Source: Paracoccus bogoriensis | GTDB lineage: Bacteria > Pseudomonadota > Alphaproteobacteria > Rhodobacterales > Rhodobacteraceae | Length of the DNA: 64,000 nt | Direction: 5' to 3' | NCBI RefSeq assembly: GCF_019431455.1 | Contig: NZ_JAHYSR010000012.1 | Coordinates: 33,902-97,901, forward strand | Shown here: positions 1 to 9,553 of the stretch, in pieces | Position numbering within the stretch: the first letter of the stretch is position 1 | How the letters are laid out: each line of letters begins with the position of its first letter | Made by a program: the position numbers and the translations under genes | The notes under the pieces: generated by a model | Database searches by the model: none | What the model saw: only the letters and a program-made list of their open reading frames with translations | Told to the model about the DNA's origin: nothing

Positions 1-249
1 CACGGCAGGCGTGCCGCGCGTGACCACGGTGATGCGAGAGCGGTGCCCCTCGTGGTCGATCTCGGCCACGGTCAGACTGTCGATATTGTAGCCGCGCCCG
101 GAAAACAGGCCGATCACGCGGGCCAGGACGCCCGGTTCGTTTTCGACCAGGACGGCCAGGGTGTGGCTTTCCTCGACCTGGGAATGGGGGTCGCGCAGGT
201 CATAGGCCGAATGGCGCGACATGCCCTTCTGGATGTTCAATGCGTTCAT
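1..249 (-). CDS. ilvN: acetolactate synthase small subunit (partial, cut by window edge)
   Basis: Regulatory subunit of acetohydroxyacid synthase, which makes acetolactate/acetohydroxybutyrate for valine, leucine and isoleucine. Only the first 83 codons are in the window; the gene runs off the left edge. The visible protein is an ACT domain: after a short leader (MNALNIQKG) comes HTLAVLVENEPGVLARVIG, then FSGRGYNIDSLTVA, the classic IlvN/IlvH N-terminal ACT segment that binds the feedback inhibitor valine. The start is the ATG whose complement is at 247-249, preceded on the minus strand by an AGGAAAGGG ribosome site. It lies 25 bases after the large-subunit gene, so the two are co-transcribed. 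Confidence 0.95.
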   Translation of the reverse strand, partial: MNALNIQKGMSRHSAYDLRDPHSQVEESHTLAVLVENEPGVLARVIGLFSGRGYNIDSLTVAEIDHEGHRSRITVVTRGTPAV

Positions 250-274
250 GACTTTGCCCTTTCCTGTCCGGCCG

Positions 275-2029
275 TCAGACCAGCACCGCGCCTTCGGATT
301 CGATCACGCCCTGCGTCTCGGCCTCGCCCAGCAGCATCTCGTTATGCGGCTTGCCCGAGGGGATCATCGGGAAGCAGTTCTCGTGCTTCTCGACCAGCAC
401 GTCCAGGATGAAGGGGCCGTCATAGTCGATCATCGCCTGGATGGCCGCGTCCAGATCCTTGGGGTCGCGCACCTGCGCGCCGCCGCAGCCGAAGGCCTCG
501 GCCAGCTTCACGAAATCGGGCAGGCTGTCCGACCAGGACTGGCTGTAGCGTTCGCCATGCAGCAATTGCTGCCACTGGCGCACCATGCCAAGGCGCTCAT
601 TGTTCAGGATAAACTGCTTGACCGGCAGGCGGAACTGCACCGCGGTGCCCATTTCCTGCATGTTCATCAGCCAGCTGGCATCGCCCGCGATGTTGATGAC
701 CAGCGCCTCGGGATGCGCCATCTGCACGCCGATCGAGGCGGGCAGGCCATAGCCCATCGTGCCCAGGCCGCCCGAGGTCATCCAGCGGTTCGGCCTCTCG
801 AAGCCCAGATATTGCGCGGCCCACATCTGATGCTGGCCGACCTCGGTCGTGATGTAGCGGTCGTGATTCTTCGTCAGCGCCTCAAGGCGTTGCAGCGCGT
901 ATTGCGGTTTGATGATTGTGTCGCTGTTGCGATAGAACAGGCACTTTCTTGCGCGCCATTCCTCGATCTGCGCCCACCAGCGGGAGAGGCCCTCGGAATT
1001 GACCTTGCGGCCGCGCGCCTTCCAGACCTTCAGCAGATCTTCGAGCACATGGCCGACATCACCCACGATGGGCACGTCCACGCGGACGACCTTGTTGATC
1101 GAGGAAGGGTCGATGTCGATATGCGCCTTGACCGATCCGGGGCTGAAATCGGCGATCCGGCCCGTGATGCGGTCGTCGAACCGCGCGCCGATATTGATCA
1201 TCAGATCGCAGCCATGCATCGCCAGATTTGCCTCGTAGAGGCCGTGCATCCCCAGCATCCCCAGCCAGCCCTTGCCCGAGGCCGGATAGGCGCCCAGCCC
1301 CATCAGGGTGGATGTGACCGGAAAGCCCGTCGCATCGGCCAGTTCGCGCAGAAGTTGGCTGGCACCCGGGCCTGAATTGATGACGCCGCCGCCAGTATAG
1401 AGGATCGGCCGCTCGGCCTGCTCGATCAGCTCGACCAGACGGGTGATGGCGGCCGGATCGCCCTTCTTGACGGGCTGATAGAGGCTGGCCTCGATCTGTT
1501 TCGGGCCGACATAGCGGCCGGTGGCGAATTGCACATCCTTGGGAATGTCGATCAGCACCGGGCCGGGGCGGCCCGAAGTTGCGACGTAAAAGGCCTTGTG
1601 GATCGTCTCGGCCAGTCTGTCGGTGTCCTTGACCAGCCAGTTGTGCTTGGTGCAGGGGCGGGTGATGCCGACCGTATCGGCCTCCTGAAAGCCGTCGGTG
1701 CCGATCATGAAGGTCGGAACCTGACCCGACAGGACGACCAGCGGGATCGAATCCAGCAGCGCATCGGTCAGGCCGGTCACGGCATTGGTGGCGCCCGGTC
1801 CGGAAGTGACCAGAACGACGCCCGGTTTGCCGGTCGAGCGGGCATAGCCCTCGGCCATGTGGACCGCGCCCTGTTCATGGCGCACGAGGACATGGGTGAT
1901 GTCGTTCTGCTGGAAGATCTCGTCATAGATGGGTAGCACGGCCCCGCCCGGATAGCCGAATACGGTATCGACGCCCTGATCGCGCAGCGCCTCGACCACC
2001 ATTCTTGCACCCGTCATCGTTCGGGACAT
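275..2029 (-). CDS. ilvI: acetolactate synthase large (catalytic) subunit
   Basis: Thiamine-diphosphate enzyme condensing two pyruvates, or pyruvate with 2-oxobutyrate, at the first common step of branched-chain amino acid synthesis. The 584-residue product has the family order: N-terminal ThDP-binding domain with [13 protein letters not shown] and the catalytic-glutamate motif [15 protein letters not shown] near residue 55, a central FAD-type domain, and the C-terminal ThDP domain with the GDASWLMN motif near residue 445. I chose the ATG at 2029 because GGAG sits six bases before it; an in-frame GTG (2044) and ATG (2041) lie just upstream. It heads an ilvI-ilvN operon. The ilvB/ilvG/ilvI names cannot be separated by sequence alone. 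Confidence 0.96.
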   Translation of the reverse strand: MSRTMTGARMVVEALRDQGVDTVFGYPGGAVLPIYDEIFQQNDITHVLVRHEQGAVHMAEGYARSTGKPGVVLVTSGPGATNAVTGLTDALLDSIPLVVLSGQVPTFMIGTDGFQEADTVGITRPCTKHNWLVKDTDRLAETIHKAFYVATSGRPGPVLIDIPKDVQFATGRYVGPKQIEASLYQPVKKGDPAAITRLVELIEQAERPILYTGGGVINSGPGASQLLRELADATGFPVTSTLMGLGAYPASGKGWLGMLGMHGLYEANLAMHGCDLMINIGARFDDRITGRIADFSPGSVKAHIDIDPSSINKVVRVDVPIVGDVGHVLEDLLKVWKARGRKVNSEGLSRWWAQIEEWRARKCLFYRNSDTIIKPQYALQRLEALTKNHDRYITTEVGQHQMWAAQYLGFERPNRWMTSGGLGTMGYGLPASIGVQMAHPEALVINIAGDASWLMNMQEMGTAVQFRLPVKQFILNNERLGMVRQWQQLLHGERYSQSWSDSLPDFVKLAEAFGCGGAQVRDPKDLDAAIQAMIDYDGPFILDVLVEKHENCFPMIPSGKPHNEMLLGEAETQGVIESEGAVLV

Positions 2030-2087
2030 CTTTTGCTCCATCACAAATCAAGCTCAGACACAGGGCAGGCTGCCCCGGCGTCGGCGC

Positions 2088-2116
2088 AAACTATTGTCGG
2101 CCCAAGGCGGGGTCAA
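2088..2116 (-). promoter_or_regulatory. candidate promoter of ilvI-ilvN
   Basis: On the minus strand TTGACC (complement of 2111-2116) is followed after 17 bases by TAGTTT (complement of 2088-2093), about 60 bases before the ilvI start. This matches the TTGNNN-16/17-TANNNN pattern seen before several genes here. No leader peptide or attenuator is evident. Confidence 0.35.
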
Positions 2117-2178
2117 TGGGGTTGGATGGAGAAAATGACGCAGGCGCGTGCTAAATTGAAATTATATTTCCCAACTCG

Positions 2179-3021
2179 TCAGCGGTCGAATTGCGGCAGC
2201 GCGATCCGTGCGACCTGCTCGACGATGGGATCGACCGACAGGGGATGCGCCTCGTCGCCGTGATCCTGCGGGTTTCCGATATCCTGCCAGGCGCCGTTCT
2301 TGTAGATTTCGAGGGCGCCGAACCGCGCCTTGTAGTCCATCTTGCGGCTGCCAGGCACCCAATAGCCCAGATAGACATAGGGCAGGCCCGCCGCGCGCGC
2401 GATCTCGATATGGTCAAGGATGACATGCGTGCCGAGGCTGGCTTGGCGCAGTTGCGGGTCATAGAAGCTGTAAACAAGGCTCAGCCCGTCATCCAGAACA
2501 TCGGTCAGGCAGACTGCCGCAAGATGATCGTCGCCGGCCGCGACCGAGGGCAATGCGGAAGCCGCGCAGCGATACTCGATCACCCGCGTCTTGACCGGCG
2601 TTTCCTCGATCATCGCGGCGAATTCGAAGATATCCATGTCGGCCATGCCACCATCGGCGTGGCGGCTGTCCAGATAGCGGCGGAACAGATCGAACTGCTC
2701 TTCGGTCGCCCAGGCACTGGTGGCCAGCCGCCGCAGGGACGCGTTGCGCTGTGCCGCCCGCCGCTGCGTGCGCGAGGGCTGGAAATCCGCAACGCGGATG
2801 CGCGCCGACATGCAGGCGACACAGGTCTCGCAACTGGGGCGGTAAAGCACGTTCTGCGACCGCCGGAAGCCTTGCCGCGACAGGGCGTTGTTCAGTTCGG
2901 CCGCGTTCTCGCCCTGAAGGGCGGTGAACAGCTTTCGTTCGGCACGGCCATGCAGATAAGGGCAGGGCTGGGGGGCGGTAACATAGAACTGCGGGGCATG
3001 GGGCAGGGTATGACGCGTCAT
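2179..3021 (-). CDS. bpt: aspartate/glutamate leucyltransferase (N-end rule aminoacyl-tRNA-protein transferase)
   Basis: Transfers leucine from Leu-tRNA to proteins with N-terminal Asp or Glu, marking them for ClpS/ClpAP degradation. The 280-residue product begins [14 protein letters not shown] and carries the ATE-family signatures: [15 protein letters not shown], the cysteine cluster [14 protein letters not shown] near residue 65-80, a GNAT-like core and the C-terminal [17 protein letters not shown]. The ATG at 3021 has a strong GGAGGGG site; a longer in-frame ATG at 3063 has none. The Bpt rather than Ate assignment follows from length and bacterial context, not from a residue I can point to. 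Confidence 0.93.
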   Translation of the reverse strand: MTRHTLPHAPQFYVTAPQPCPYLHGRAERKLFTALQGENAAELNNALSRQGFRRSQNVLYRPSCETCVACMSARIRVADFQPSRTQRRAAQRNASLRRLATSAWATEEQFDLFRRYLDSRHADGGMADMDIFEFAAMIEETPVKTRVIEYRCAASALPSVAAGDDHLAAVCLTDVLDDGLSLVYSFYDPQLRQASLGTHVILDHIEIARAAGLPYVYLGYWVPGSRKMDYKARFGALEIYKNGAWQDIGNPQDHGDEAHPLSVDPIVEQVARIALPQFDR

Positions 3022-3235
3022 ATCCCCTCCACAAGGTGGGTCATCTCGTTGGGGCAGATCCACCGGTCAAGGCTCATCATCCCGGAACTGCGCCATCCAT
3101 TCCGCTGTGTATCCGATGTGAAAGCCTAGCAACGATTCGAATGCAGGCCAAGTCGAGAAAGGGTTAACGCAATGTCGTGTCCCCTGCTGATCCGTGCGTT
3201 GACGGCCCTGCGTCTTTGTGCGGAAACTGCCGCGC

Positions 3236-6037
3236 ATGAGCTTTGCCGAACGCATCACCCGTAGTCCCATCCCCCTCGACCCTGATCGCGGCGCCGAGGC
3301 GGTGCAAGCCCTCGGTCTGCCGCCCGGCCCGCTGGCTGAACTGATCGCGGGGGCGGCCGGGTCAAGCCCCTATCTTGCCGGGCTGATCCGGCACGAGGCC
3401 GAGTGGCTGCCCGGGGGGCTGGAAAATGACGATGTCGTGACGCACGAGACCGCCGGGTTCGAGGATCTGTCGCCCGACGATCTTGGGGTCGCGTTGCGCC
3501 GTGCCAAGCGGCGCGTGGCGCTGTTGACGGCCCTGGCCGATCTGGGCGGGGTCTGGCCGCTGGAACAGGTCACGGGCGCGCTGTCCGATCTGGCCGACCG
3601 TGCCGTGGACCTGGCCCTTCGCGCTCATGTCACGGTCGAGACCCGGCGCGGCAAGTTGCCCCCGACCGCTTCGGACGCCGGCGGCATCTTTGCGCTGGCC
3701 ATGGGCAAGGGGGGCGCGCGCGAGCTGAACTACAGTTCCGACATCGACCTCATCGTGCTGTTCGACGAAACCGCCTATTCCTCCGATCAACAGATGGAGG
3801 CCCGCGCCGCCCTGATCCGCGCCACGCGCAGGATGGCGGCGACCCTGTCGGACGTGACCGCGCATGGCTATGTCTTTCGCACCGATCTGCGGCTGCGACC
3901 CGATGCGGCGGTCACGCCGGTCTGCATCTCGACCGCCGCGGCGCTGGCCTATTACGAGGCCGAGGGCCGCACCTGGGAGCGCGCCGCCTTCATCAAGGCG
4001 CGTGCGGCGGCCGGCAACATTGCTGCGGGCGAGCGGTTCCTGCGCGAATTGCGCCCCTTCGTCTGGCGCAAGCATTTGGATTTCGCCGCCATTCAGGACG
4101 CGCATGACATGCGGCTGCGCATCCGCGACCACAAGGGCCTTGGCGGCCGGCTGGAGGTGCCGGGGCATAACATGAAGCTGGGTCAAGGCGGCATCCGCGA
4201 GATCGAGTTCTTCACCCAGACACGCCAACTGATCGCGGGCGGGCGCGATGCCTCGCTACGGCTGCGCGACACGGTTGGCGGGCTGCGGGCCCTGGCGGCA
4301 AGCGGCTGGGTTCCGCAGGACGTGGCCGAGGAGTTGATTGCGCATTACCGCGCGCATCGCGACATCGAGCATCGCATCCAGATGGTGAACGACGCGCAGA
4401 CCCATTGCCTGCCCCGCGATCCGCAGGGATTGGCGGCGATCGCGGCGCTTTCGGCCGAGCGCGATGTTCAGGCGTGGTGCGCGCATCTGCATCAACGCCT
4501 GTTGCGCGTCCACCAGCTTACCGAGGATTTCTTTGCCCCCGGAGAGAGCGCGGCCAGCACCCCCGACCTGTCGGACGAAGCGCGCGCCATCATCGCGCGC
4601 TGGCAGGGCTATCCTGCGCTGCGATCCGAACGCGCGCAGCAGATCTTTCGTCGGATCGAGCCGCAGCTTCTGTCGCGCATGGCCGCCTCGGGCCACCCGA
4701 CCGAGGCTTTGGCCCGTTTTGACAGCTTCCTGTCGCGTCTGCCCGCCGGCGTGCAGCTTTTTTCGCTGTTCGAGGCCAATCCGCAGCTGATCGAACTGAT
4801 CGTGGATATCTGCGGCACCGCGCCCGCGCTTGCGGGCTATCTGGCGCGCTATCCGGCGGTGCTGGACGCGGTGCTGGCGGGCAGCTTCTTCGCTCCCTGG
4901 CTGGGCTCCGAGGGGCTGGCACGCGACCTGGCCTCGGTTCTGGCGGCCACGCTGCGGGCACCGCAGGGCGGATACGAGCGCGCGCTGGATGCCGCGCGGC
5001 GATGGGCGCATGAATGGCATTTCCGCATCGGCGTGCATCACCTGCGCGGCCTGATCGACGCGGACGAGGCCGCGGTTCAATACGCCGATCTGGCGGATGC
5101 CTCGGTCGCTGCGCTGTTCCCGGTCACGGCCGAGGATTTCGCGCGCCGTCACGGACCGCCTCCGGGGCGGGGGGCGGTGGTCCTGGGGATGGGCTCGCTT
5201 GGGGCGCGGGCGTTGAATGCGGGATCGGACCTCGACCTGATCGTGATCTACGACGCGGCGGGGACCGAGGGCTCGGACGGGCCGCGTCCGTTGGCCGCGC
5301 GCCCCTACTACGCACGGCTGACCCAGGCGATGATCACGGCGCTGTCGGCCCCCACCGCCGAGGGGCGGCTTTACGAGGTGGACATGCGCCTGCGTCCCTC
5401 AGGGCGGCAGGGGCCGGTTGCGACAGCGATCCAGAGCTTCGAGAATTACCAGATGACCGAGGCCTGGACATGGGAACATCTGGCCCTGACCCGCGCGCGT
5501 GTCGTGGCCCGCACAGGTGCCGATGCCGAAGCGCTGGCCGCCGAGGTCGAGGCGCTGCGGTTGAAGATCCTGACCACGCGCGGCAGCGATCCCCGCGTGA
5601 TGCCCGATCTGGCCGAGATGCGCGCCCGCATCTTCGCTGCCCGTCGGCCCGATGGCCCGTGGGAGGCCAAGGTCGGCCCGGGCCGTTTGCAGGATATCGA
5701 CCTGCTGGCGCAGGCCTGCGCGCTAAGAGCAGGCCAGCCCGTTCGGGCGACGCTGGCGCAATTGCGCGCCGGGCAGCGGGCGGGGCTGCTGACGGCGGAT
5801 GCGGCGGGGCGGCTGGCTTCGATCTGGCGCGCCTTGTGGCGGCTGCACGCCTCGGGCCGGCTGCTGACGGACCGGGCGCTGGATATGGAGGCGATCGGTC
5901 TCGGAGGCCAATCCTTTCTGCTGCGCGAGACCGGGGCGGCGGATCTGGCGGCGTTGCAGGCCAGCCTGGAGCGCGATACGGTCGAAGCGCGGATTCTGAT
6001 CGACGCCGAGGCCCCGGTTGAGGCCCCACTCGCCTAG
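3236..6037 (+). CDS. glnE: bifunctional glutamine synthetase adenylyltransferase/adenylyl-removing enzyme
   Basis: Controls glutamine synthetase (GlnA) by adenylylating it under nitrogen excess and removing AMP under limitation, in response to PII. The 933-residue protein shows the two-nucleotidyltransferase layout: an N-terminal adenylyl-removase domain with YSSDIDLIVLFD near residue 165 and RTDLRLRPDA, a helical linker, and a C-terminal adenylyltransferase domain with GSDLDLIVIYD near residue 662 and VDMRLRPSG. The start at 3236 (MSFAERI) is preferred over an in-frame upstream ATG at 3218. It stands alone between the divergent bpt and a convergent glycosyltransferase whose stop overlaps its own by 4 bases. 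Length is close to the usual 940-950. Confidence 0.96.
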   Translation: MSFAERITRSPIPLDPDRGAEAVQALGLPPGPLAELIAGAAGSSPYLAGLIRHEAEWLPGGLENDDVVTHETAGFEDLSPDDLGVALRRAKRRVALLTALADLGGVWPLEQVTGALSDLADRAVDLALRAHVTVETRRGKLPPTASDAGGIFALAMGKGGARELNYSSDIDLIVLFDETAYSSDQQMEARAALIRATRRMAATLSDVTAHGYVFRTDLRLRPDAAVTPVCISTAAALAYYEAEGRTWERAAFIKARAAAGNIAAGERFLRELRPFVWRKHLDFAAIQDAHDMRLRIRDHKGLGGRLEVPGHNMKLGQGGIREIEFFTQTRQLIAGGRDASLRLRDTVGGLRALAASGWVPQDVAEELIAHYRAHRDIEHRIQMVNDAQTHCLPRDPQGLAAIAALSAERDVQAWCAHLHQRLLRVHQLTEDFFAPGESAASTPDLSDEARAIIARWQGYPALRSERAQQIFRRIEPQLLSRMAASGHPTEALARFDSFLSRLPAGVQLFSLFEANPQLIELIVDICGTAPALAGYLARYPAVLDAVLAGSFFAPWLGSEGLARDLASVLAATLRAPQGGYERALDAARRWAHEWHFRIGVHHLRGLIDADEAAVQYADLADASVAALFPVTAEDFARRHGPPPGRGAVVLGMGSLGARALNAGSDLDLIVIYDAAGTEGSDGPRPLAARPYYARLTQAMITALSAPTAEGRLYEVDMRLRPSGRQGPVATAIQSFENYQMTEAWTWEHLALTRARVVARTGADAEALAAEVEALRLKILTTRGSDPRVMPDLAEMRARIFAARRPDGPWEAKVGPGRLQDIDLLAQACALRAGQPVRATLAQLRAGQRAGLLTADAAGRLASIWRALWRLHASGRLLTDRALDMEAIGLGGQSFLLRETGAADLAALQASLERDTVEARILIDAEAPVEAPLA

Positions 6038-8124
6038 CCTGCCCGCCGCTGCGCGGCCACGGCAATGTCAGGGACGACGGCTGGTGCTGGGGCAGGGGCG
6101 GGTTCCGCGTCGATCCCGGCGCGACGTTCCCCGATCTGACCCAACAGCGGCACTTCGACCGTGCCGGGCAGGGGCGCGGGCGCCGTCTCTGTCGCCTCGG
6201 CATAGAGGCCATGAGCGGTTTTGTCCCAGTAGAAGGGCTTGGTCACAACCTCGTAGATTGCCTTCCACCCGGCCAGACAGCCGAGCGGAAAATAGAAGTG
6301 CATCCCCGGCACCCAGGGCAGCAGATGCCGGTGCTTGGCGCGCCGCACTGCGCGCAGGCCGATGATGATCGAGAGCGCCTCGGACGCGATGAACAGACCG
6401 AACAGAAGCGGGATCGCCCAGCCGCCCCACATCCCCTCCAGCGGCGCGCGCAAAGGATGGGGCAGACCCAATGCCAGCAGCCAGAAACTCCACAGGACCG
6501 GCGCCAGCAGATATTGCGACAAGGCGCCAAGGAACTGCACCTGAAAGCCCCAGAAAGCCCAGGCGCCAAGCTGACGATACAGCGCGACCGGATCGCGCAT
6601 ATGGACGCCCCAGGTCATCGCATAGCCCTTGAGCCAGCGCGAACGCTGCTTGATCCAGGGCAGGGCGCGGCAATTGGCCTCTTCGTCGGTCGTGGTCTCG
6701 ATGATCTGGGTGCGATAGCCGCGTCGGGCCAGACGAACGCCCAGATCGGCGTCCTCGGTCACGTTCCAGCTGTCCCAGGCGCCCACTTCCTCCAGCAGAT
6801 GGCGGCGGAAGAACAGCGTCGTCCCGCCCAGAGGCACGACCAGCCCCAGCCGCGCCACACCGGGCAGCAGAACCCGGAACCAGGTTGCGTATTCGATCGT
6901 GAAGCAGCGTGCCAGCCAGTTGGTGCGGGGATTGTAGAAGTCCAGCGCACCCTGAAGACAGGCCACATCGGCAGGCGCGAAATGGAAGGCCCGCGCGATC
7001 TTGTGCAACTGATCGGGATCGGGGCGGTCCTCGGCGTCCCAGATGCCGACGATCTGGCCGCGGCAGAAGTTCAGCGCATAGTTCAGCGCGCGCGGCTTGG
7101 TCTTGATCGGGCCGTCGGGCACGCGCACGACGCGGATCCAGTGGGGCAGTCGTGCACCTTCCAGCGCCTTGGAGGTCACCGCATCGCTTTCTTCGATGAC
7201 CAGCAGCAGATCGGTCAATTCGCGCGGGTAATCAAGCCGCGCGAGCCGGGCGACCAGCTTATCCGCGACATCGCTTTCCTTGAAGAGCGGCACCATGACC
7301 GAGATCACTGGCAGCGGCGCGTCCATCTCGGCCGGGGTGATCTGGCCGCACGCGATTGCGGCGGCAAGCCTTTCGTCATCCGCCCGCGTCCGTCGCGCGG
7401 CGAGGGCGGCCATCAGCTTCAGACCGCTCTGCGCGAGCAGGGTCAGGATGGCCCAACCCACCAGAAGCCCAGCCATCGATCTTGGGGCGATCCAAAACCC
7501 CAGCAGCGCCGCCGCCAGCAGCCCTAGCGCCAGCCGGCTGGTCCGAGCCTGATTCTGCGTGCGGCAGCTTTCGGCGGCGGGCACGCGCGACTCGGCCTCG
7601 CGGATCAGGCGGATGCGGCGGTTGTTCAGCACCCCTTCCTGCGCCTGAGCCTCGGTGCAGAGCAGCATCCGCACGATGCCGAATTCGGCCGGAAGGCGCG
7701 GCAACAGGCTTGCGAATTCGTCGGGCCGCGCGGTTGCGATCCAGGTGACGCCGCCGATTCTGCGCCAGGGCAGGATAGCGTGCGTCAGGCAGAATCCCGC
7801 GCCTGCTGCGTCGATCAGGCGTGGATCGGGGGGCGTCTGCGCGGGGTCGATCGTCGTGGTGCGCCATTGCCGCGACAAGGCGCGCGCCAGCGCCTCGGGC
7901 GTGACCCAGCCGTGACCCAGCAGGATCTGGCCAAGGCGCGCATTTTCGCGCCGTCGCATGACGGTCGCCTTCAGCAGATTGCGCGGATCGACGGCACCGT
8001 CCTCGATCAGGATCTGGCCCAGCGGTGCTTCGTGCCGAGGGGCAAGGGTCGGGCCGCCGAATTGCACGCCTCCATCAGCCTGCGCGATGGCATCGGGTTC
8101 CTGCGGTGCTGCCAAAGATGCCAT
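6034..8124 (-). CDS. membrane glycosyltransferase family 2 with N-terminal MshEN/GspE-N-like module
   Basis: A 696-residue inner-membrane glycosyltransferase. The N-terminus carries two tandem MshEN/GspE-N-like motifs, LGQILIEDGAVDPRNLL from residue 35 and RLGQILLGHGWVTPEALARA from residue 63; this module binds cyclic di-GMP in other proteins. A hydrophobic pair follows (about 195-235), then a GT-A domain with D363-A-E-D, T456-E-D and the processive-type Q493-RSRW, then several C-terminal membrane segments and a Pro/Ala-rich tail. The layout recalls bacterial cellulose/hyaluronan-type synthases and the NfrB class, where GT2 and MshEN are also combined. Sugar substrate and product cannot be read. 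It is monocistronic, with a CtrA-type site about 43 bases upstream. Confidence 0.85.
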   Translation of the reverse strand: MASLAAPQEPDAIAQADGGVQFGGPTLAPRHEAPLGQILIEDGAVDPRNLLKATVMRRRENARLGQILLGHGWVTPEALARALSRQWRTTTIDPAQTPPDPRLIDAAGAGFCLTHAILPWRRIGGVTWIATARPDEFASLLPRLPAEFGIVRMLLCTEAQAQEGVLNNRRIRLIREAESRVPAAESCRTQNQARTSRLALGLLAAALLGFWIAPRSMAGLLVGWAILTLLAQSGLKLMAALAARRTRADDERLAAAIACGQITPAEMDAPLPVISVMVPLFKESDVADKLVARLARLDYPRELTDLLLVIEESDAVTSKALEGARLPHWIRVVRVPDGPIKTKPRALNYALNFCRGQIVGIWDAEDRPDPDQLHKIARAFHFAPADVACLQGALDFYNPRTNWLARCFTIEYATWFRVLLPGVARLGLVVPLGGTTLFFRRHLLEEVGAWDSWNVTEDADLGVRLARRGYRTQIIETTTDEEANCRALPWIKQRSRWLKGYAMTWGVHMRDPVALYRQLGAWAFWGFQVQFLGALSQYLLAPVLWSFWLLALGLPHPLRAPLEGMWGGWAIPLLFGLFIASEALSIIIGLRAVRRAKHRHLLPWVPGMHFYFPLGCLAGWKAIYEVVTKPFYWDKTAHGLYAEATETAPAPLPGTVEVPLLGQIGERRAGIDAEPAPAPAPAVVPDIAVAAQRRAG

Positions 8125-8166
8125 CGACGAATCCCCGTTGTTTGGTTCGTCGTGGCATGGCGATGC

Positions 8167-8181
8167 TTAACAGGCGGTTAA
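8167..8181. promoter_or_regulatory. CtrA-type binding site (TTAA-N7-TTAA)
   Basis: TTAACAGGCGGTTAA reads TTAA-N7-TTAA and is nearly palindromic (TTAAC-N5-GTTAA on either strand). It is the consensus of the alphaproteobacterial cell-cycle/motility regulator CtrA. It lies 43 bases upstream of the glycosyltransferase start and 64 bases past the end of carA. Assigning it to the glycosyltransferase is inference. Confidence 0.5.
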
Positions 8182-8244
8182 GCGAAGGGGCGGTGTGACC
8201 GAATTCGCAACGCCCCTGCATCAGGTTCCATGACTGTTCCCGTT

Positions 8245-9393
8245 TCAGGCGCGGCGGTTCTGCATCGACTCGGCAAAACGCTGGAACAGATACAGGCTAT
8301 CCTGCGGCCCGGGCGAAGCCTCGGGGTGGTGCTGGACGGAAAAGACTGGCCGATTCTCGACGCGGATGCCGCAATTGCTGCCGTCGAACAGGCTGACATG
8401 GGTCTCGATCACCCCTTTGGGCAGGCTCTGCGAATCGACGGCGAAACCGTGATTCATCGAGGTGATCTCGACCTTCCCGGTCTCGATGTCGCGGACGGGA
8501 TGGTTCGCGCCATGATGGCCGTGGCTCATCTTGACGGTCCTGGCGCCAAGCGCCAGCGCCAGCATCTGGTGGCCAAGGCAAATGCCGAAGATCGGCAGGT
8601 CGCGTTCCAGCAGGCTGCGAATCATCGGCACGGCATATTCGCCCGTGGCCGCCGGATCGCCGGGGCCGTTCGACAGGAACACGCCTTCGGGTTCGTGGGC
8701 CAGAACGTCCTCGGCGGTGGCGGTCGCGGGCAGGACCGTCACCTCGGCGCCATGAGCCACCAGCGAGCGCAGGATGTTGCGCTTGGCGCCGTAATCCAGC
8801 GCGACGACCTTGAAGGGCTTGCCGGTCTCGGCGCGTCCGAAACCCCTGGGCCAGTGCCAGGCACCCTCGTCCCAACGATAGCTCTGGGCGCAGCTGACTT
8901 CGCGGGCAAGGTCCAGGCCGACCAGACCCTTCCAGGCGCGGGCCTTGGCGATCAGCGCGGGCAAGTCGAACAGCCCTTCGGGGTGATGGGCCAGGACGAC
9001 ATGGGGCGCGCCCTGCTGGCGGATCGCGCGGGTCAGTCGGCGGGTGTCCACGCCGCCGATGCCGATGCGGCCGCGCCGCGCCATCCAGACGGTCAGCGCC
9101 TCGGTCGCGCGCCAGTTCGAGGGCAGCGTCGGATCCCACCGAACGACAATGCCGGCCGCGACCGGTTCCTGTGCCTCGTCATCCTCGGGGGTGACGCCGG
9201 TATTGCCGATATGAGGAAAGGTGAAGGTGACGATCTGGCTGGCATAGGAGGGATCGGTCATGATCTCCTGATAGCCGGTCATGGCGGTGTTGAAGACCAG
9301 TTCGGCGACAACCTCGCCCGGGGCTCCGAAGCCCCGACCATAAAAGACTGTGCCGTCTGCAAGCACCAGGCAGGCGGTCGGTTTCGTGGCCAT
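8245..9393 (-). CDS. carA: carbamoyl-phosphate synthase small (glutaminase) subunit
   Basis: Hydrolyses glutamine and channels ammonia to CarB to make carbamoyl phosphate for pyrimidines and arginine. The 382-residue product starts MATKPTACLVLADGTVFYG, then has the CarA-specific N-terminal domain (NTAMTGYQEIMTDPSYA) and a class I glutamine amidotransferase domain with the nucleophile in GICLGHQMLALALG and the catalytic His in QHHPEASPGP. The ATG at 9393 is the family-typical start; the frame stays open far upstream without coding features. carB is not in this window, so the two subunits are encoded apart. Confidence 0.97.
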   Translation of the reverse strand: MATKPTACLVLADGTVFYGRGFGAPGEVVAELVFNTAMTGYQEIMTDPSYASQIVTFTFPHIGNTGVTPEDDEAQEPVAAGIVVRWDPTLPSNWRATEALTVWMARRGRIGIGGVDTRRLTRAIRQQGAPHVVLAHHPEGLFDLPALIAKARAWKGLVGLDLAREVSCAQSYRWDEGAWHWPRGFGRAETGKPFKVVALDYGAKRNILRSLVAHGAEVTVLPATATAEDVLAHEPEGVFLSNGPGDPAATGEYAVPMIRSLLERDLPIFGICLGHQMLALALGARTVKMSHGHHGANHPVRDIETGKVEITSMNHGFAVDSQSLPKGVIETHVSLFDGSNCGIRVENRPVFSVQHHPEASPGPQDSLYLFQRFAESMQNRRA

Positions 9394-9421
9394 GGGGCAC
9401 CTCTGGTCTGAAATCATCGGG

Positions 9422-9450
9422 TGAATAGGGGGCGCGCCCCCCAAGGTCAA
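9422..9450 (-). promoter_or_regulatory. candidate carA promoter with palindromic spacer
   Basis: On the minus strand TTGACC (complement of 9445-9450), 17 bases, TATTCA (complement of 9422-9427), about 29 bases before the carA ATG. The spacer contains a perfect 14-base palindrome GGGGGCGCGCCCCC at 9428-9441 that could be an operator. Confidence 0.45.
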
Positions 9451-9480
9451 CCCGCCGCAGGGCCGGGCCTTGTCACCGGC

Positions 9481-9509
9481 TTGAACTGAGGGGGCGCTTG
9501 CCCTATGTC
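9481..9509 (+). promoter_or_regulatory. candidate promoter of the yqeY-like gene
   Basis: TTGAAC (9481-9486), 17-base spacer, TATGTC (9504-9509), about 45 bases before the ATG at 9554. It is divergent from the carA promoter. Confidence 0.4.
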
Positions 9510-9553
9510 GCGCAGGTTCTGGCATGGCCAGCATGAAGCAAGGATACCCGATC

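Noticed and set aside
3067..3270. 67-residue minus-strand frame upstream of bpt
   Set aside because: It crosses the glnE start and has no ribosome site or recognisable content; treated as intergenic.
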